Source of the DNA: Arthonia radiata
Taxonomy: Eukaryota > Ascomycota > Arthoniomycetes > Arthoniales > Arthoniaceae
Assembly: GCA_002989075.1 (NCBI GenBank)
Contig: PSQN01000005.1
Coordinates: 868,001-932,000 of the forward strand
Length of the DNA stretch: 64,000 nucleotides
Direction of reading: 5' to 3'
Shown one piece after another: positions 45,601 to 56,962 of this stretch. The position numbers were made by a program, and so were the translations under genes. The notes under the pieces were generated by a model. It was given only the letters and a program-made list of their open reading frames with translations, made no database searches and was not told the DNA's origin. Numbering within the stretch: the stretch's first letter is position 1; every line of letters begins with the position of its first letter.

Positions 45601-46009
45601 AGACTTGCTCTACGCTCACAATAGCTGCGCGAGGGGTTTGCTGTGTACGATAGCGTCATGAGCGTCGTGAAGTTTCAGATGATTCATAAGTTCCCTCGGT
45701 GTGTGCTTACAGGTCACGCTCGATCGTCGCTTTGAAACAGGGATCTTGCCTTCTTGCTTAACAACTGGGACGAGAAAATTCCTAGCGAAGGACGCAGCTC
45801 GGCAAAGCTAACTCACCTCGGCTTAGTCTTTTTGAGTATGCTTCGCCTTTGGTGCAGTAGAGCTTGCGGCAGCTTCTCTTCTTTATCCTCGCAAAGCAAT
45901 CACACCTGGCGTTTCGCACTAGATTCAAATAGAGGAGTCCAACTACGCATGAACAATCTCCGCTCCAAGCGACCGTTAGCAAAGGGTTTCCGCCATCTCA
46001 TCACTTACA
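45601..46009. other. Spacer within the erythrulose cluster
   Basis: The 3' flank of the RpiB-type gene and promoter of the TPI-like gene. No coding sequence or named site seen. Confidence 0.5.
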
Positions 46010-46765
46010 ATGGCCCTGCAAAGGCCTAAGCGCCTCGTAGGCGTGAGTACTAAGATGTATTTCGGTGTTGCGCAGACGAGAGACTACGTGGACAAAGTGT
46101 TGAGAAAGCTATCGGGCAACAACCGGCTCTTAACGAAAGCAGACGTCTTCGTCATCCCAGACTTTGTGTCTCTTGCCAGTGTGACGGATATGGCGAGAGG
46201 GACCGGCCTCTTGGTTGGTGCTCAGGACTGTTACTCCGAGGACAAAGGCGCTTTCACTGGAGAAGTCTCACCCAGACAGCTCAAAGAGGTCGGTTGCAAC
46301 ATCGTAGAGCTCGGCCATGCTGAACGTCGTCGCCTGTTCCACGAAACCGACGAAGAGGCGGGCCAGAAAGCAGGAGCAGCATGTAGGAACGGGATGATAC
46401 CGCTGGTCTGCATCGGCGAGAAGACTAAAGGCGAAGTCAGCGTAGCAGTGTCTGAATGCCAAGTCCAGGTGGAAGCATTGACCAAAGCCGTCCCGGATGA
46501 TGCAGAGATCGTGCTGGCATATGAGCCAGTGTGGGCAATCGGGAAAGCCGAGCCGGCTGGTGCAGACCATGTGGTAGGCGTCACTCGAGAGCTGAGGAAA
46601 TTGACGCAGTCAAGAAAAGGAACCACAAGGATATTGTACGGCGGAAGTGCTGGCCCGGGGTTATTCGCGAAGCTCAGCGAGGGTGTCGACGGCCTCTTCC
46701 TCGGCCGCTTTGCGCACGACCCAGATCAATTCCTCAAGACTGTCGAGGAGATTGCTACCACATGA
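46010..46765 (+). CDS. Triosephosphate-isomerase paralogue, probable erythrulose-1-phosphate isomerase
   Basis: TIM-barrel isomerase of 251 residues in a single exon. The three catalytic residues are present: Lys15 (VSTKMYFG), His103 (ELGHAERR) and Glu172 (YEPVWAIG). The motifs differ from housekeeping TPI: the N-terminal NWKMN is STKMY, SERR is AERR, and loop 6 is AIGKAEPAGADHV rather than AIGTGKTAT. The phosphate-binding RILYGGSAGPG is close to canonical. Housekeeping TPI genes of ascomycetes carry introns and the canonical motifs, so I take this as the paralogue group that isomerises L-erythrulose-1-phosphate to D-erythrulose-4-phosphate (EryH in bacteria, EYI1 in Yarrowia). The adjacent RpiB-type gene and kinase support that. 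Substrate is inferred, not seen. Confidence 0.87.
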   Translation: MALQRPKRLVGVSTKMYFGVAQTRDYVDKVLRKLSGNNRLLTKADVFVIPDFVSLASVTDMARGTGLLVGAQDCYSEDKGAFTGEVSPRQLKEVGCNIVELGHAERRRLFHETDEEAGQKAGAACRNGMIPLVCIGEKTKGEVSVAVSECQVQVEALTKAVPDDAEIVLAYEPVWAIGKAEPAGADHVVGVTRELRKLTQSRKGTTRILYGGSAGPGLFAKLSEGVDGLFLGRFAHDPDQFLKTVEEIATT

Positions 46766-47614
46766 CGTCTACACCAGCGCGCCTTGAAGTCTCGTCGGGA
46801 GCGGCATGGTTCGACCTTGTCAGTCCGACTTGCAAACGCATGAGCTTGGCCGGAGCGGTGAAGTAAGGCTCAGTGTGCAATGCCTGGCACCTCTCAAGAG
46901 TTTCTATGCATCTCTTTTGAACACGCAGCCGGGATCCAGGATGTGCTCTACGACGCAGACGAATTTCGCCCTCCATCGCCCAATAGGCCTCGCCAAGCCT
47001 TTGTACCTGGTGCAAGTTGCATATCGTTGACAGTGTAGGACTAGCCAGTACCGAGAAATGCACGACATCCTCCCTGTGAGGCTGCAGCATATTTGCACGT
47101 CCGTCTGCAGGATGCACAGCAGTTACTCACGGCAATAATGCCCTCGACGAGACTGAAGTCCTGCTTGGTATGGTTGCTGAAGTGACACAACGTTGTTCCA
47201 GACCGAACTACTCCTGCGCAAAGTAGAAAGAGTTGACAAGAGTTGAGCCGGCACTCAATGGCGGTAGCGGGAGACCGACAAGGCCGTCGCCGCCTTTGAC
47301 GCACGGCAAACTTCTGTATCTCAAGTTTGGCCCCGGAGAACGAAGGCGCAAATAATTACTGGCTCTGGTGGTGAAGCTCAGCGCGGTCAGTGTCGGATGT
47401 GGGGTTGAGAGCCGCTTGCCACTACCGGTGCGGAAATGCCCCTCTTACGTCGCAAACGCGAACGATCCGATAGAACACGCCATCCAAAAGTCGGGAGTTG
47501 GAACACTGCAGACCTATATTAGCTTGCACGTCGCGGAGATTTGTCTTCATCCTCAGCTTTTGACGACCTAATAGAGCTTTAGAATATTCACATCAACCTC
47601 CAAATCGAGCAATA
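46766..47614. other. Intergenic, about 850 bases
   Basis: Between two plus-strand genes. Minus-strand frames of 120 and 87 codons have no domain and atypical composition. I see no dehydrogenase gene here that would complete the erythritol pathway. Confidence 0.5.
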
Positions 47615-48472
47615 ATGGTGTACAACGTTCTCTCAGAGGTAGATTGCTCCAGAAATCTCAGTGACTTGTTACATTAGCTAACAGTACCTTGCAGGAAGCC
47701 CAGCCCAGGCAGTACAACCACCTCAACGGGTCCACCGAAGAGATTCTTGCGCGCTTCTGCGTCGCAGAGCTGTGTCAGGCTTGGCCAGTGTATCGCGACC
47801 ATTCTGAGTGGAAAAACTACCGTGACGTCTTTACGGACGATGCACATGTCTTCACCAGTAAGATCCATGACTGGCTAGAGACCCTTCAGAACTCCATAAG
47901 CTGACACTCTTACTTTCCAGCTTGGAGTGGTGGCTTGACCATTGAGGACTTCATCAAGACTTCCATCAAGGGCCGTGCTGCTGGCGACTTCATCTACCAC
48001 CGAATCAATGGTGTTCTGACAGATCTCAACCTGGCCAAAGGTCGCGCGGTTGGCAAGATGAAGGCCACCATCACTCAGCGTTTCAAGATCCAGGGTATTG
48101 AGTGCGACATCGACTGCGATAGCCAGTTTTTGTTCTTCTGCTTGAAGACGGACCAAGGTTGGAAGGCGAAGTGGGTGAAGCTGTTCTACATCAAGGACAA
48201 GCTCGTGCCAGTAGACGGCAAGACGGTGCCATCATTCAGCGAGGCGGATCTGAAGCAGTTCACTGAAGGTCAGTCAGACAGCCAGTAGATGTCGATGTCG
48301 TTGATGCCTCTGATACTCTCCAGGTTACCAATACCTCTCCGTCGGTCAAGCCAGCCTTGGTCATCCCATCCTTAAAGACCTCCCCAATGGCAACAATGAA
48401 GGCTTCAAGAAGATGTACGCGGCCATCGACCAGTGGCTGCAAGGGGATGACATTGATCTCTTCTGGAAGTAG
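47615..48472 (+). CDS. SnoaL-like (NTF2-fold) domain protein
   Basis: Predicted 227-residue protein. Exons: 47615-47638, 47695-47857, 47921-48268, 48324-48472; all introns are gt-ag with 55-63 bp. The N-terminal EILARFCVAELCQAWPVYRDHSEWKNYRDVFTDDA is the typical opening of SnoaL-like NTF2-fold domains, with a Trp/Tyr-rich first helix. TWSGGLTIEDFIKTSIKG and the strand region FKIQGIECDIDCDSQFLFFCL follow. A shorter C-terminal part (GYQYLSVGQASLGHPILKDLP...IDLFWK) is common in fungal members, whose substrates are mostly unknown. Some relatives act in polyketide or terpenoid pathways, but none of those genes are nearby, and location next to the erythrulose cluster may be chance. A plus-strand start at MVYNVLSE is the only ATG that joins in frame. 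Confidence 0.82.
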
Positions 48473-49128
48473 AAACCGCGCCTGTGGGACAAGAAAGGTC
48501 TCATGAGCGGACGCACTGGCGCGGGTGCAGGCGTCGAGGTCCGTCTTTCCAGACGACGAGACTGTGGTGTATAATAGTACTCCAGGTGACGTGGTACCAT
48601 TAGACCAACACTCAATGAAGCCTCTAGAGAGGCATAATCGTGTCAAATATGGAATGTGAATGCGGCATTGACAAAATCAGCGAAGAAGACGCAAGAATAA
48701 CACAGTAGATCCAAGCAGCAGACAATAACAGTGCCAAGAGAAATGAAACCGCCCCGTCTTGATCGCGCTCAGACCAACCACACTAGGAGCGTCAAAGGCT
48801 GTTTGCGGAAGCCGCCTCCGTGGGAAAGCTCACTGACTCGGCGGCTCGAGGTTTCAACATCCATCTGCCCACGTCTCTCGAACAAGGATCTCTTTTTCTT
48901 CAATTCTCCGCCAACGGCTCGCACGCACCTACTGCTCCACTGTGGTTCATGCGCTGTTGGTGCCAAGGAGACTAATTTTACCGCTAAGAGCTTGCTCTCT
49001 GCGCTCATCAATTCGCATCTCACCATGGACATCTCGTAACATTCACTGCTGGCTCAACGCCGCATGTACTTGTTCTCCAACGACACGGACGATCCTTGCT
49101 GTGAACCTCATCCATCCCTATCAATACA
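48473..49128. other. TRK promoter and SnoaL-like 3' flank
   Basis: Between two plus-strand genes. The 128-codon minus frame near 48260-48646 is antisense to the SnoaL-like last exon. Nothing else seen. Confidence 0.45.
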
Positions 49129-51931
49129 ATGTTCGGGCCCTGGATCGAGATCTGGGCCTTCCTCCAGCGCCTGGTGCCCACCAGCATTGGCCGTCCACAC
49201 TTCAACTACATCACCCTCCATTGTAAGTGCTTGCAAAGTCACAAGCTTGGATCCCCTCAGACGGTTAACGATACATCGTGCAGACATGTACCTAATCTCT
49301 ATGACGATCATTGGCTCCGTCATCCTGTACGGGAAGCGTAACATGGCGTACATTGATGCTTTATTCTTTGCAAGCGGAGCATCTACACAAAGCGGTCTCA
49401 ACACGTATGCGGCCTCGCCATATACTGCGTAGAGGAGGCTGACGGTGATTAGAATAAATCTCAGTGACATTGCCACATATCAGCAGGTGAGCGCACTCGC
49501 CCTCTTTCGACCGAAATGCTTTGCTGACCCCTAGTGTTAGGTAATTCTAATGCTCATTGCTTGTATCTGCAACCCCATCTTTATCAATACATTTGTCGTC
49601 TTTGTACGCCTCTATTGGTTTGAAAAGCGATTTCAGTCAGTCGTGCTCGAAGCATCGCGTCTACGCCGGACTCGAGAAAGATCACGAAGTAAGACGGAAG
49701 CTCGCGACGATGAGCGAAATATTGGTATCGCTGAAGGCAACGGTGTCGGCGATAAGAAGATTACGGTGGTGCGACCTAATCGGAGCGACGAGAGTGCGCT
49801 TGACGAAAAAGCCGCAGACACATCGAGTGAGACGGGATCCAGTGAGAGAAAGACCGACTCAAACGACGGCCTCGCTGAAAGAGATCATCATGATCAAGCA
49901 TTGTCGCCCACTACACACCTACCACGCGCTGTCACCTTCGCAGAACCTGCCCAAAGCCCCTCACGTGCGCGGCGCGATACCGATTCGTCCAGGATGCCAG
50001 TGGCCCGAAGCAAGGAAGACTCCATCGCATTCGTGCATCAACAAAACAATCCCAACGAGGAGGAAACGCTATATATTCCCGGTCCTCGAGACTTCGATCG
50101 TGGCGCTGTCCCAAAGCACATCAAAATCACAACCACTGATAATAATGGCGAACTGCACAGGCAGGTGACGAGCGAGAGGTTTCCACCGATATCCGAATAC
50201 CCAAGGTCTGCAACGAACGAAAGATTTGCGTTCAATGGCGATGACCATGGCTTGCGGGCACCAGAGCGTACCAAAACGTCTACGTCAGATTCCGATGTGG
50301 TCATGCATGAGGAGCGGACTCGACTCGCGGATCGTGTCAAGAGCCACATACCGTTCAAGAGCAATCATGACAATGAACAGGCCGAGCCGGTTGAGGTTGG
50401 GAATCGTGAACCCAGCTCACCTGAAGGACTTCGCAGGCGTGACCGCACCCGTACGTTTGCATCCTTCATGAGCACCTCCAAGACCGAGCAAAAAGACCCC
50501 ATGCCATACCTTTCCTATCAGCCTACCATTGGTCGCAACTCCGCATTCGTGAATCTTACGGAGGAGCAAAGAGATGAGCTCGGCGGTATAGAGTACCGCG
50601 CTTTGAAGCTGCTCGCCATGGTCCTGTGCTCTTATTTTGTTGGCTTCCATATTCTCGGCATGCTGTCATACCTTCCTTGGATCCAGAACGCCTCCGACAC
50701 GTATAAATCCGTCCTCGACGAAGATGGTATCAACTACGGCTGGTGGGGTGTCTTCACCTCCGCATCAATGTTCAACGATCTCGGCTTTACACTCACGCCG
50801 GACAGCATGGTCTCTTTCTCCAAAGCCGTCTGGATCCTCCTCATGGGCTCCTTTCTCATCATCATTGGCAACACCGGGTTTCCTTGCATGTTGCGCTTCA
50901 CCATCTGGGCCACCTCCAAGATCGTGCCCAAACGCTGGCCTCTTTGGGAAGAGTTGCAATTCCTAATGGATCACCCACGTCGCTGCTTCACCCTCCTCTT
51001 CCCCTCTAAAGCTACCTGGTGGCTATTCTGGATTCTCGTAATACTGAACGTTATTGACCTTGTCTTCTTCGTCATCCTCGATCTCCACAACACACCTGTT
51101 GAAGGCCTCTCCGGCGGGCTCAAGTTTCTCGACGGACTTTTCCAGGCTGCTTCTACGCGCACAGCCGGCTTCGCCGTCGTCTCCCTCTCCAGCCTGCATC
51201 CCGCCATCCAAGTCTCCTACCTGATCATGATGTACATCTCCGTCCTCCCCATCGCCATCTCCGTCCGCGGCACCAACGTCTACGAAGAAAAGTCACTCGG
51301 CCTCTACGCCTCCGCCCCGAATGCACCCGACGAAGAAGAGAACAGCTACGTCGGCGCCCATTTACGGCGTCAACTCTCCTTCGATCTCTGGTACATCTTT
51401 CTCGGCCTCTTCATTATCGCCATAGTAGAAGGTGATCGCCTGCAAAATACTAATGAGTACGCATTCACCCTCTTCTCCGTCCTCTTTGAGATAGTATCCG
51501 CGTATGGCACCGTCGGACTCTCCCTCGGCTACCCCAACACGGACCCTAGCTTCTCGAGTCAGTTCCGCGTCATCTCCAAACTCGTCATCATTGCCATGCA
51601 GCTGCGTGGACGCCATCGTGGTCTGCCATACGCGCTCGACAAAGCTATCCTTCTGCCTTCGGAGTCACTGCAAGCGAAGGAGCACGAAGAAGCGACCAAG
51701 CGTCAACTCGCCCGGAAGCGGACGGGAACGGTCGGTGAAGCGACCGAAGAGAAGGCGCCGACGGGGCTGGACGCTGTGGATGAGTTGAGAGGCGGTGCGG
51801 TGCCTCAGCGAACGATGACGGGGAATCAAAGCACCGGACAGGGCACGACGAGGAGTCGAGGATATAGCCTGGGCAGGCTGCTGACCAACGCGCTTGGAGC
51901 GGGCCCGACGGTGAGTAGGAAGCATCAGTAG
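49129..51931 (+). CDS. TRK1: High-affinity potassium transporter, TRK family
   Basis: Plasma-membrane K+ uptake protein of the TrkH/HKT superfamily, 879 residues. Exons: 49129-49222, 49284-49404, 49453-49486, 49541-51931. The N terminus (HFNYITLHYMYLISMTIIGSVILYG) is the first membrane helix; DALFFASGASTQSGLNT is the first pore loop, ending in the GLNT selectivity-like motif. A very hydrophilic loop of about 320 residues, rich in Asp, Arg and Ser, separates the first membrane hairpin from the rest, as in fungal TRK proteins. Helices resume at EYRALKLLAMVLCSYFVGFHI, with later pore segments SASMFNDLGFTLTPDSM, AASTRTAGFAVVSLSSL and VSAYGTVGLSLGYP. The MQLRGRHRGLPYALDKAILLPS end of the core is diagnostic. 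A disordered tail of about 80 residues follows. No defect seen. Confidence 0.95.
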
Positions 51932-52483
51932 TCCGTGACAGGCTGAAGAGATGGAGGAGCATTTAATTGATTTTGCGCGGCGTTGCATTGGTAAGACAGA
52001 CACGAGGGGTGTTCGAAAAGAGATGGCTGCTGTTTGATTCATTGCATGGCGCTGTGCCGGGTAATCGATGAGACATGAGATATGAAAACATGGATGGCGT
52101 TCTTTGACATTGTTGAGGGCGTACGAGGCTATAGACTGGTCTTCCAATTCGGGGTGGGTGTACGCTGGGGCGTGTATGCAGTAGTTGAGAGTGTAATAGC
52201 AAATCAAGCAAACGTATTTTGCTTCCGTCTCATCATATAAATTCAAAATAAGTCTACAACCTGGTCTTCTCTCATACATGATAAGCACGAAAAGCTCCTT
52301 ATATATGTGAATGCATTCATGAAATACTGCCTCTGCTAGTGATATGTATGGGTGGCTATCAACAAACGCCATTATTGTCGCCCAAATGTGTCGTCTCCAA
52401 TCCAACAATCCTTATCTAGCTGTCACGCACCAAAGCTCATGCTCAACGCACCTGCACCCAACCTCATCCTATCCACCCCTGTA
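51932..52483. other. Intergenic between convergent TRK1 and secreted-protein gene
   Basis: 3' flanks of two converging genes. AT-rich toward 52200-52350. No gene supported. Confidence 0.5.
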
Positions 52484-54010
52484 CTACTCAAAAACAATCC
52501 GCACCATCTCCTGCACATTCGGCTGCCCCGTCAAACTAACCCACCACACCTTCCCCGCCTCCTCCGCCTTTCCCCCACCCACGCCCCCCTCAACTCCGTC
52601 TTCCTCATCAGCATAATTCGCAAACTCCGGATGCCACACCGGCGCATACATAAACGCGCCTCTCCCCCCCACAAACACCACCGTCTCATTACTCCACGGC
52701 CCCTCCAGTTTCTCTGCCGTCCGCACAGTAAGCGTATACAGTTCCCCCACCCTCCTTGTCAAACTGATCCAGCACCCCCCGACTCCACTCCAAAACACAC
52801 TCCCCTGGTTTGTTTCTGGCAAGACGACTTTATCCAACCCCGGATTCTTCAGCCGCTCTTTTGACCATCCTGTGGTGGGTCCATGCCAATACTCATAAGC
52901 AGAGACGTCAAGCGCGGAGTGGAGAGGTACTCTAGTCAGAAACTGCTGCGACACCAATTTCGGCATCTCCCCGAACGCATACACATACTTATCACGCCCC
53001 AGCACGATCCCGTGGTCCCCCCACAGCGGCTCAGAGTCATTCGCGTAGTCCCACAGCTGCTTCTGCGGACGCAGACACACCGGGTACAGGAGTGATGTAT
53101 CCACCGTCGCGACGCCGGCGCCCAGCATGTGGTTCTGCACTTCCAGCGGGTGGTCATCCACGAGTGGGGCCTGGCCGGGCGCGACAGCCTGCGCGGTGGT
53201 ATTAACATTCCCATTCGCGTCGACGGGGTAGCATTTCGTGCTGGTAGGCAGATTCGCAACGCCCGTGCAATTCGTACGCGGCTGCGGTCGGGAGTTCCGT
53301 GTAAAAAACAGAATCCCAGTCGTCTCCGAGGTCGCGACGATATTCGAGATGCCCATGCCCCAGTCCTCTGGGGGATGTTCACCCCACGCAGTGTTATACG
53401 GGCAGAACTGCGTCGGCAGGTTTTGGTCCCCGCTGGTGTTGAAGTCCTGGACGCGGAAGGGGTCGGGCGTGGACAGGGCGACGGTGTTGGAGGCGAAGAC
53501 GGTGCAGTGTTGTTGGGCGGCGTCGGCGCAGATGAGGGTGTCGCCGTAGGAGTAGAGGATGTCTTTGCCGATGCGGCCGCGCCAGCCGAGGTCGCGGATT
53601 AGGGGGACGGAGAGGGAGGTTATGTTGCCGAGGAGGGTTGAGGAGGATACGCGGGGGGCGGGGTGGGTGTAGGGTGGTGGTGGCGGTTGCGGTGGGGATG
53701 GTGAGGGGGCGTGAGGGTAGGACGCTGGGGATGGAGGGTGGGAGTAGTTTGGAGGTGGTGGTGCGGAGGGGTATGCGGGTGGTGGGATTGCTGCGCGGAT
53801 GGCGTTGGCGCTGACTTGGGGATGCGGTTGTTGGAGGGAGGAGTGGTGGTGTGGTGGGTGGAATGGGTGTGAGCCGGCGTGGGATATGGGTGAGTTGACT
53901 TCACTGTTGAAGCGCGAGTAATCGGTGTCTCTGGTCGTGCCGTCGAATGTCGGATGGCCACTGACAAGCGGAGCCAGAAGCGCCAGTAGGCGCATGGTGC
54001 TTATAGGCAT
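52484..54010 (-). CDS. Secreted DUF4185-like beta-propeller protein
   Basis: Predicted secreted protein of 508 residues, one exon. The start at 54010 gives MPISTMRLLALLAPLVSGHP, a signal peptide; a second ATG five codons on would also work. Residues about 45-120 are a low-complexity Pro/His/Ser linker. The rest resembles DUF4185-type five-bladed propellers related to glycoside-binding enzymes: RDLGWRGRIGKDILYSYGDTLIC, NCTGVANLPTSTKCYP with paired Cys, HGIVLGRDKYVYAFGEMP, YEYWHGPTTGWS and VWHPEFANY near the end. Several N-glycosylation sequons (for example NIT, NTS, NCT, NTT, NDS) fit secretion. The catalytic activity of this family is not established, so I give none. Read toward the Zn2Cys6 gene's 3' end; no operon-like link. 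Confidence 0.78.
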   Translation of the reverse strand: MPISTMRLLALLAPLVSGHPTFDGTTRDTDYSRFNSEVNSPISHAGSHPFHPPHHHSSLQQPHPQVSANAIRAAIPPPAYPSAPPPPNYSHPPSPASYPHAPSPSPPQPPPPPYTHPAPRVSSSTLLGNITSLSVPLIRDLGWRGRIGKDILYSYGDTLICADAAQQHCTVFASNTVALSTPDPFRVQDFNTSGDQNLPTQFCPYNTAWGEHPPEDWGMGISNIVATSETTGILFFTRNSRPQPRTNCTGVANLPTSTKCYPVDANGNVNTTAQAVAPGQAPLVDDHPLEVQNHMLGAGVATVDTSLLYPVCLRPQKQLWDYANDSEPLWGDHGIVLGRDKYVYAFGEMPKLVSQQFLTRVPLHSALDVSAYEYWHGPTTGWSKERLKNPGLDKVVLPETNQGSVFWSGVGGCWISLTRRVGELYTLTVRTAEKLEGPWSNETVVFVGGRGAFMYAPVWHPEFANYADEEDGVEGGVGGGKAEEAGKVWWVSLTGQPNVQEMVRIVFE

Positions 54011-54585
54011 TGAAGCTGGAGTATCACTAATGGGGTTCGACGGTCGTCCTAAGGAGGTCAAGAGTAGAAGAAGGAACTGCTCTAAACTAGGGCGTTCGAT
54101 CGATCTGAAGGCATGGGTAGATGCGTAGATTGCAGCTTTCTTTGTTGCGGTTAGAGGCGCTTGAACAGTGTTGCGACTGAGGGAAATTGGAGATGTGATG
54201 AGCGGCACCAGCTATATGTTCGGTTCGCAGCCGTTGACCAGGTGAAGAGTTTGGTGATGCTTCGAGGAACAACAATCTTGAACAAGCTCATCCAGGCGAC
54301 GGCTTTGTTGCCTGGTCCGGTCCGGTGGAGTGGTGACATGGTTGCCACAACAACCTCTCAGGTGAGGCGTGGCTGAAAGTCAGCATCACCTTGAAGAGTG
54401 CTAGCACCTTTCACTTGGTAGCCGTTCCAGCGGCTAAGCGACAGCTGTTGCTTGGGTAAAGTTGTCTGCGATCCGATATCGGTGAAGGGTGGAAGCTGCA
54501 CAAAATGCATTGTGCCAACCGTGGGATACTTAGGAATCTGCGGGATCCGACTGCTTCTTTGGACTGCAGCCGAAACCAAAGTTTC
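54011..54585. other. Secreted-protein promoter and regulator 3' flank
   Basis: Between two minus-strand genes. Plus-strand frames here overlap the regulator antisense. No motif recognised. Confidence 0.5.
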
Positions 54586-56328
54586 TCACGATGCCGACGG
54601 CCGATCTTCGTCACGCCTGCCAGGTCTCAAGTCCCCCATGCCCCAACGTTTGTCCAAGTCTTCCGCGTGCTTGATGCTTTTAGTAATCGACATTGTGCGG
54701 TACATCCGGATGACTTTCTCGTAATGTGGATCCTCCTTTGCTGTGGTCGCAACAAGCAAACGAAGAGGAAAGAGCATCTTCTGGCTTCCGTAAAGCCCCA
54801 TCTCATCCTTGATACAATACTCAACAGCAGCGAGAGCTCGGGCAGCCAGCTCGTTGACTCTCCTCGCACTGTACTTCGGCACCATCGAGCCAAGCTGCCA
54901 GCGCTCGCTCTCAGAGATCATGCTACTACTTAGGAGTGCTTCGACAATGTCTTTGACGCTGTCGCACGCCCTCGTATAGAGGACAATAACATAAGCTGCG
55001 AGCACTGCGGACTCTAGATCCCAGAAGTCGCCGTGTCTGAGGACTGCGTCTTCAGGCCAGAGCTCCTTCATCGCTCCTAAAACTTTAGCGAGTCCAGCAG
55101 CATGCTCCTCGAATTTGGACATCTTGGCTTTCCTCGAGACCACATCGGCATCCATGGAGATAAAAGGCAAGCCTTCTACCATGAAGTCGCCGAAGGTCGC
55201 AGTGAAGTCGAATGCAATCTCGTAAAATTTGTGCTCGACCTCGGAGAATGAATCTAGCTCGGCCGTCCGACGCCATTGCGGATCTAGGAAGCTTGAGCGC
55301 TTCCTGGCCTGCGTGACATTGATGAGCTTGAAGAAGCGTTAGCCGAGACTTCACGGTTGCACCGCCTTCGATACCTACATTGACATTCTTGATATCTAGA
55401 AGAAGCGCATCGCGCCATGGCGTGTCAAAATTCTGAGGTCCGCGTGTCGTAGCTAGATTGAATATGCCTTGCTGGTGGGCGTTCCATCCCGCGACGGATT
55501 GGCTAGGTGAGGCGTAGAACTAGGGAGCGTAAGTCTCGCTTAAGCATGGAGAGGCCGCGATAGCTTACCTCGTACATCATCGACACTCTGGCGGCGGACA
55601 AGGCTTGGTCATCGCTGAGCGTATCCGTCACACTCAAATGCGACTTCAGCAGCCCTAGCGCTTCACCATAGCAGTGCGAACCCTCTTCCTGGAGCGTGAT
55701 GTTACCGCTAGCCGCGCCAACTCTATTTGCCGCGAGGGCATGCATAGCGGTCCGCAATGGCGGGTCTGGGTCTTCTAGCTCAGCTAAACCGGTCATCCAG
55801 ACGAGGGTCGCTCCCTTCCTGTTCGCCGGATCAACTGGCAGCCATACGTCCATAAAGCGGGCAACGAGAGATTGATATGACCCCATTCGTTCGTCCAGGG
55901 TGCTGTCGTGAGTAGACACATCCTGAGGACTGTTTCCAGTGGGATCTGGGCTGGGATAAAAGGAAGCAGCGGCCTCCTGAGAAGAAGCCTCAGCTCCATG
56001 ATCGGTCATGCGCGGGAGGGTCTCTTCCACGCGTTCACGTCGTTCCGTACCTTCATCAAATGCATTAGCATAGCCCTCGGCCAGACCGAGGGTGTACATG
56101 CATGAGGACTGACCATCTGTGGAGCGGTGGACGAAGGTGGCGGTCCTGGGATAGCCTTCGCACACCTTGTTCCTCGACAGGCACCGCTTGCATTCTGGTT
56201 TTTGCTCGTCGCACTAGATCTAGTCAATGACTCTCGAGGTCTTGACTGGTGAGTGGCTCGGAAGGCCCTACTTTCACTCTAGCCCGCCGGCAGTTGGCAC
56301 ACCCTTTACTTCTCGGCACGCCGACCAT
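54586..56328 (-). CDS. Zn2Cys6 transcription factor, Fungal_trans_2 type
   Basis: Nuclear regulator of 527 residues. Exons in transcript order: 56272-56328, 55569-56213, 55379-55519, 54586-55326. The zinc cluster at the very N terminus reads GCANCRRARVK then CDEQKPECKRCLSRNKVC, with Cys10, 13, 20, 27, 30 and 37 (C-x2-C-x6-C-x6-C-x2-C-x6-C). An intron divides it between Lys19 and Cys20, a common place in this family. After a Cys-poor linker and a Ser-rich region, the LVARFMDVWLPVDP and ALSAARVSMMYE segments begin a helical region that continues through FYASPSQSVAGWNAHQQGIFNLAT to the C-terminal AVLAAYVIVLYTRACDSV, matching the second fungal-specific regulatory domain. The small basic tail is GRRDEDRPSAS. 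Targets unknown; the adjacent secreted-protein gene is a candidate by position only. Confidence 0.87.
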
Positions 56329-56962
56329 GGTGAAGACCGAGTAGGGTCACCAAGCAAGTGTGCGTGCTTACACTACGTGGATTCAGCCTTCACTGCCCCT
56401 ACTTGTCATTGTCTTGTGAGGTCGCACGTGCGAAGTGCTGGAGATCTCGCTGTTTGTGTCCGCATACGGTAATGCTGGACCGTTTCGCGCGCGGAGGCGA
56501 CGTGTAGTGCACGTCCGACACGTGGCAACGACAGATTAGGTAGGATGGTCCTATAATCGGTCCCGAGAAATAGGCAGCAAGTTCGCAGGATAAAGCAGAA
56601 TTGGTCTAGTGTGGCGGAGGTTATTGTGTAGAAGAGAAGATGATCAACAGGCCCGTTCTTGTCTGACGTCGCCAAAAGTGCCTTCGCGATGCGGGCCGCA
56701 CCTCGCACTTAGCGCGTATTCACAGATCGTACTGTAATAGCACAATAATTGCATACTCGGATCTCCTATTGAATCTAGCCCACAGTATGATCTGCGTCAG
56801 GCCACACTGTCTTGCATCTCTACCGACATTAGCCTCATCCCTCAACGCCGCGCTATCTGCACATGGTATCATTACACGCTCGCTCTAGCCGTACCGCGTG
56901 TTCCGGACTGTGTAATAGTCCTTCATGCGTCGTCATTGAAAATCGTACAAGCCTCTATCATA
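56329..56962. other. Regulator promoter and KDM5 3' flank
   Basis: Between two minus-strand genes. A 100-codon minus frame at 56406-56708 has no domain. Nothing else seen. Confidence 0.5.

Noticed and set aside
52352-52864. Plus-strand 170-codon Pro/Ser-rich frame
   Set aside because: Antisense to the secreted-protein gene's C terminus; low-complexity by necessity.
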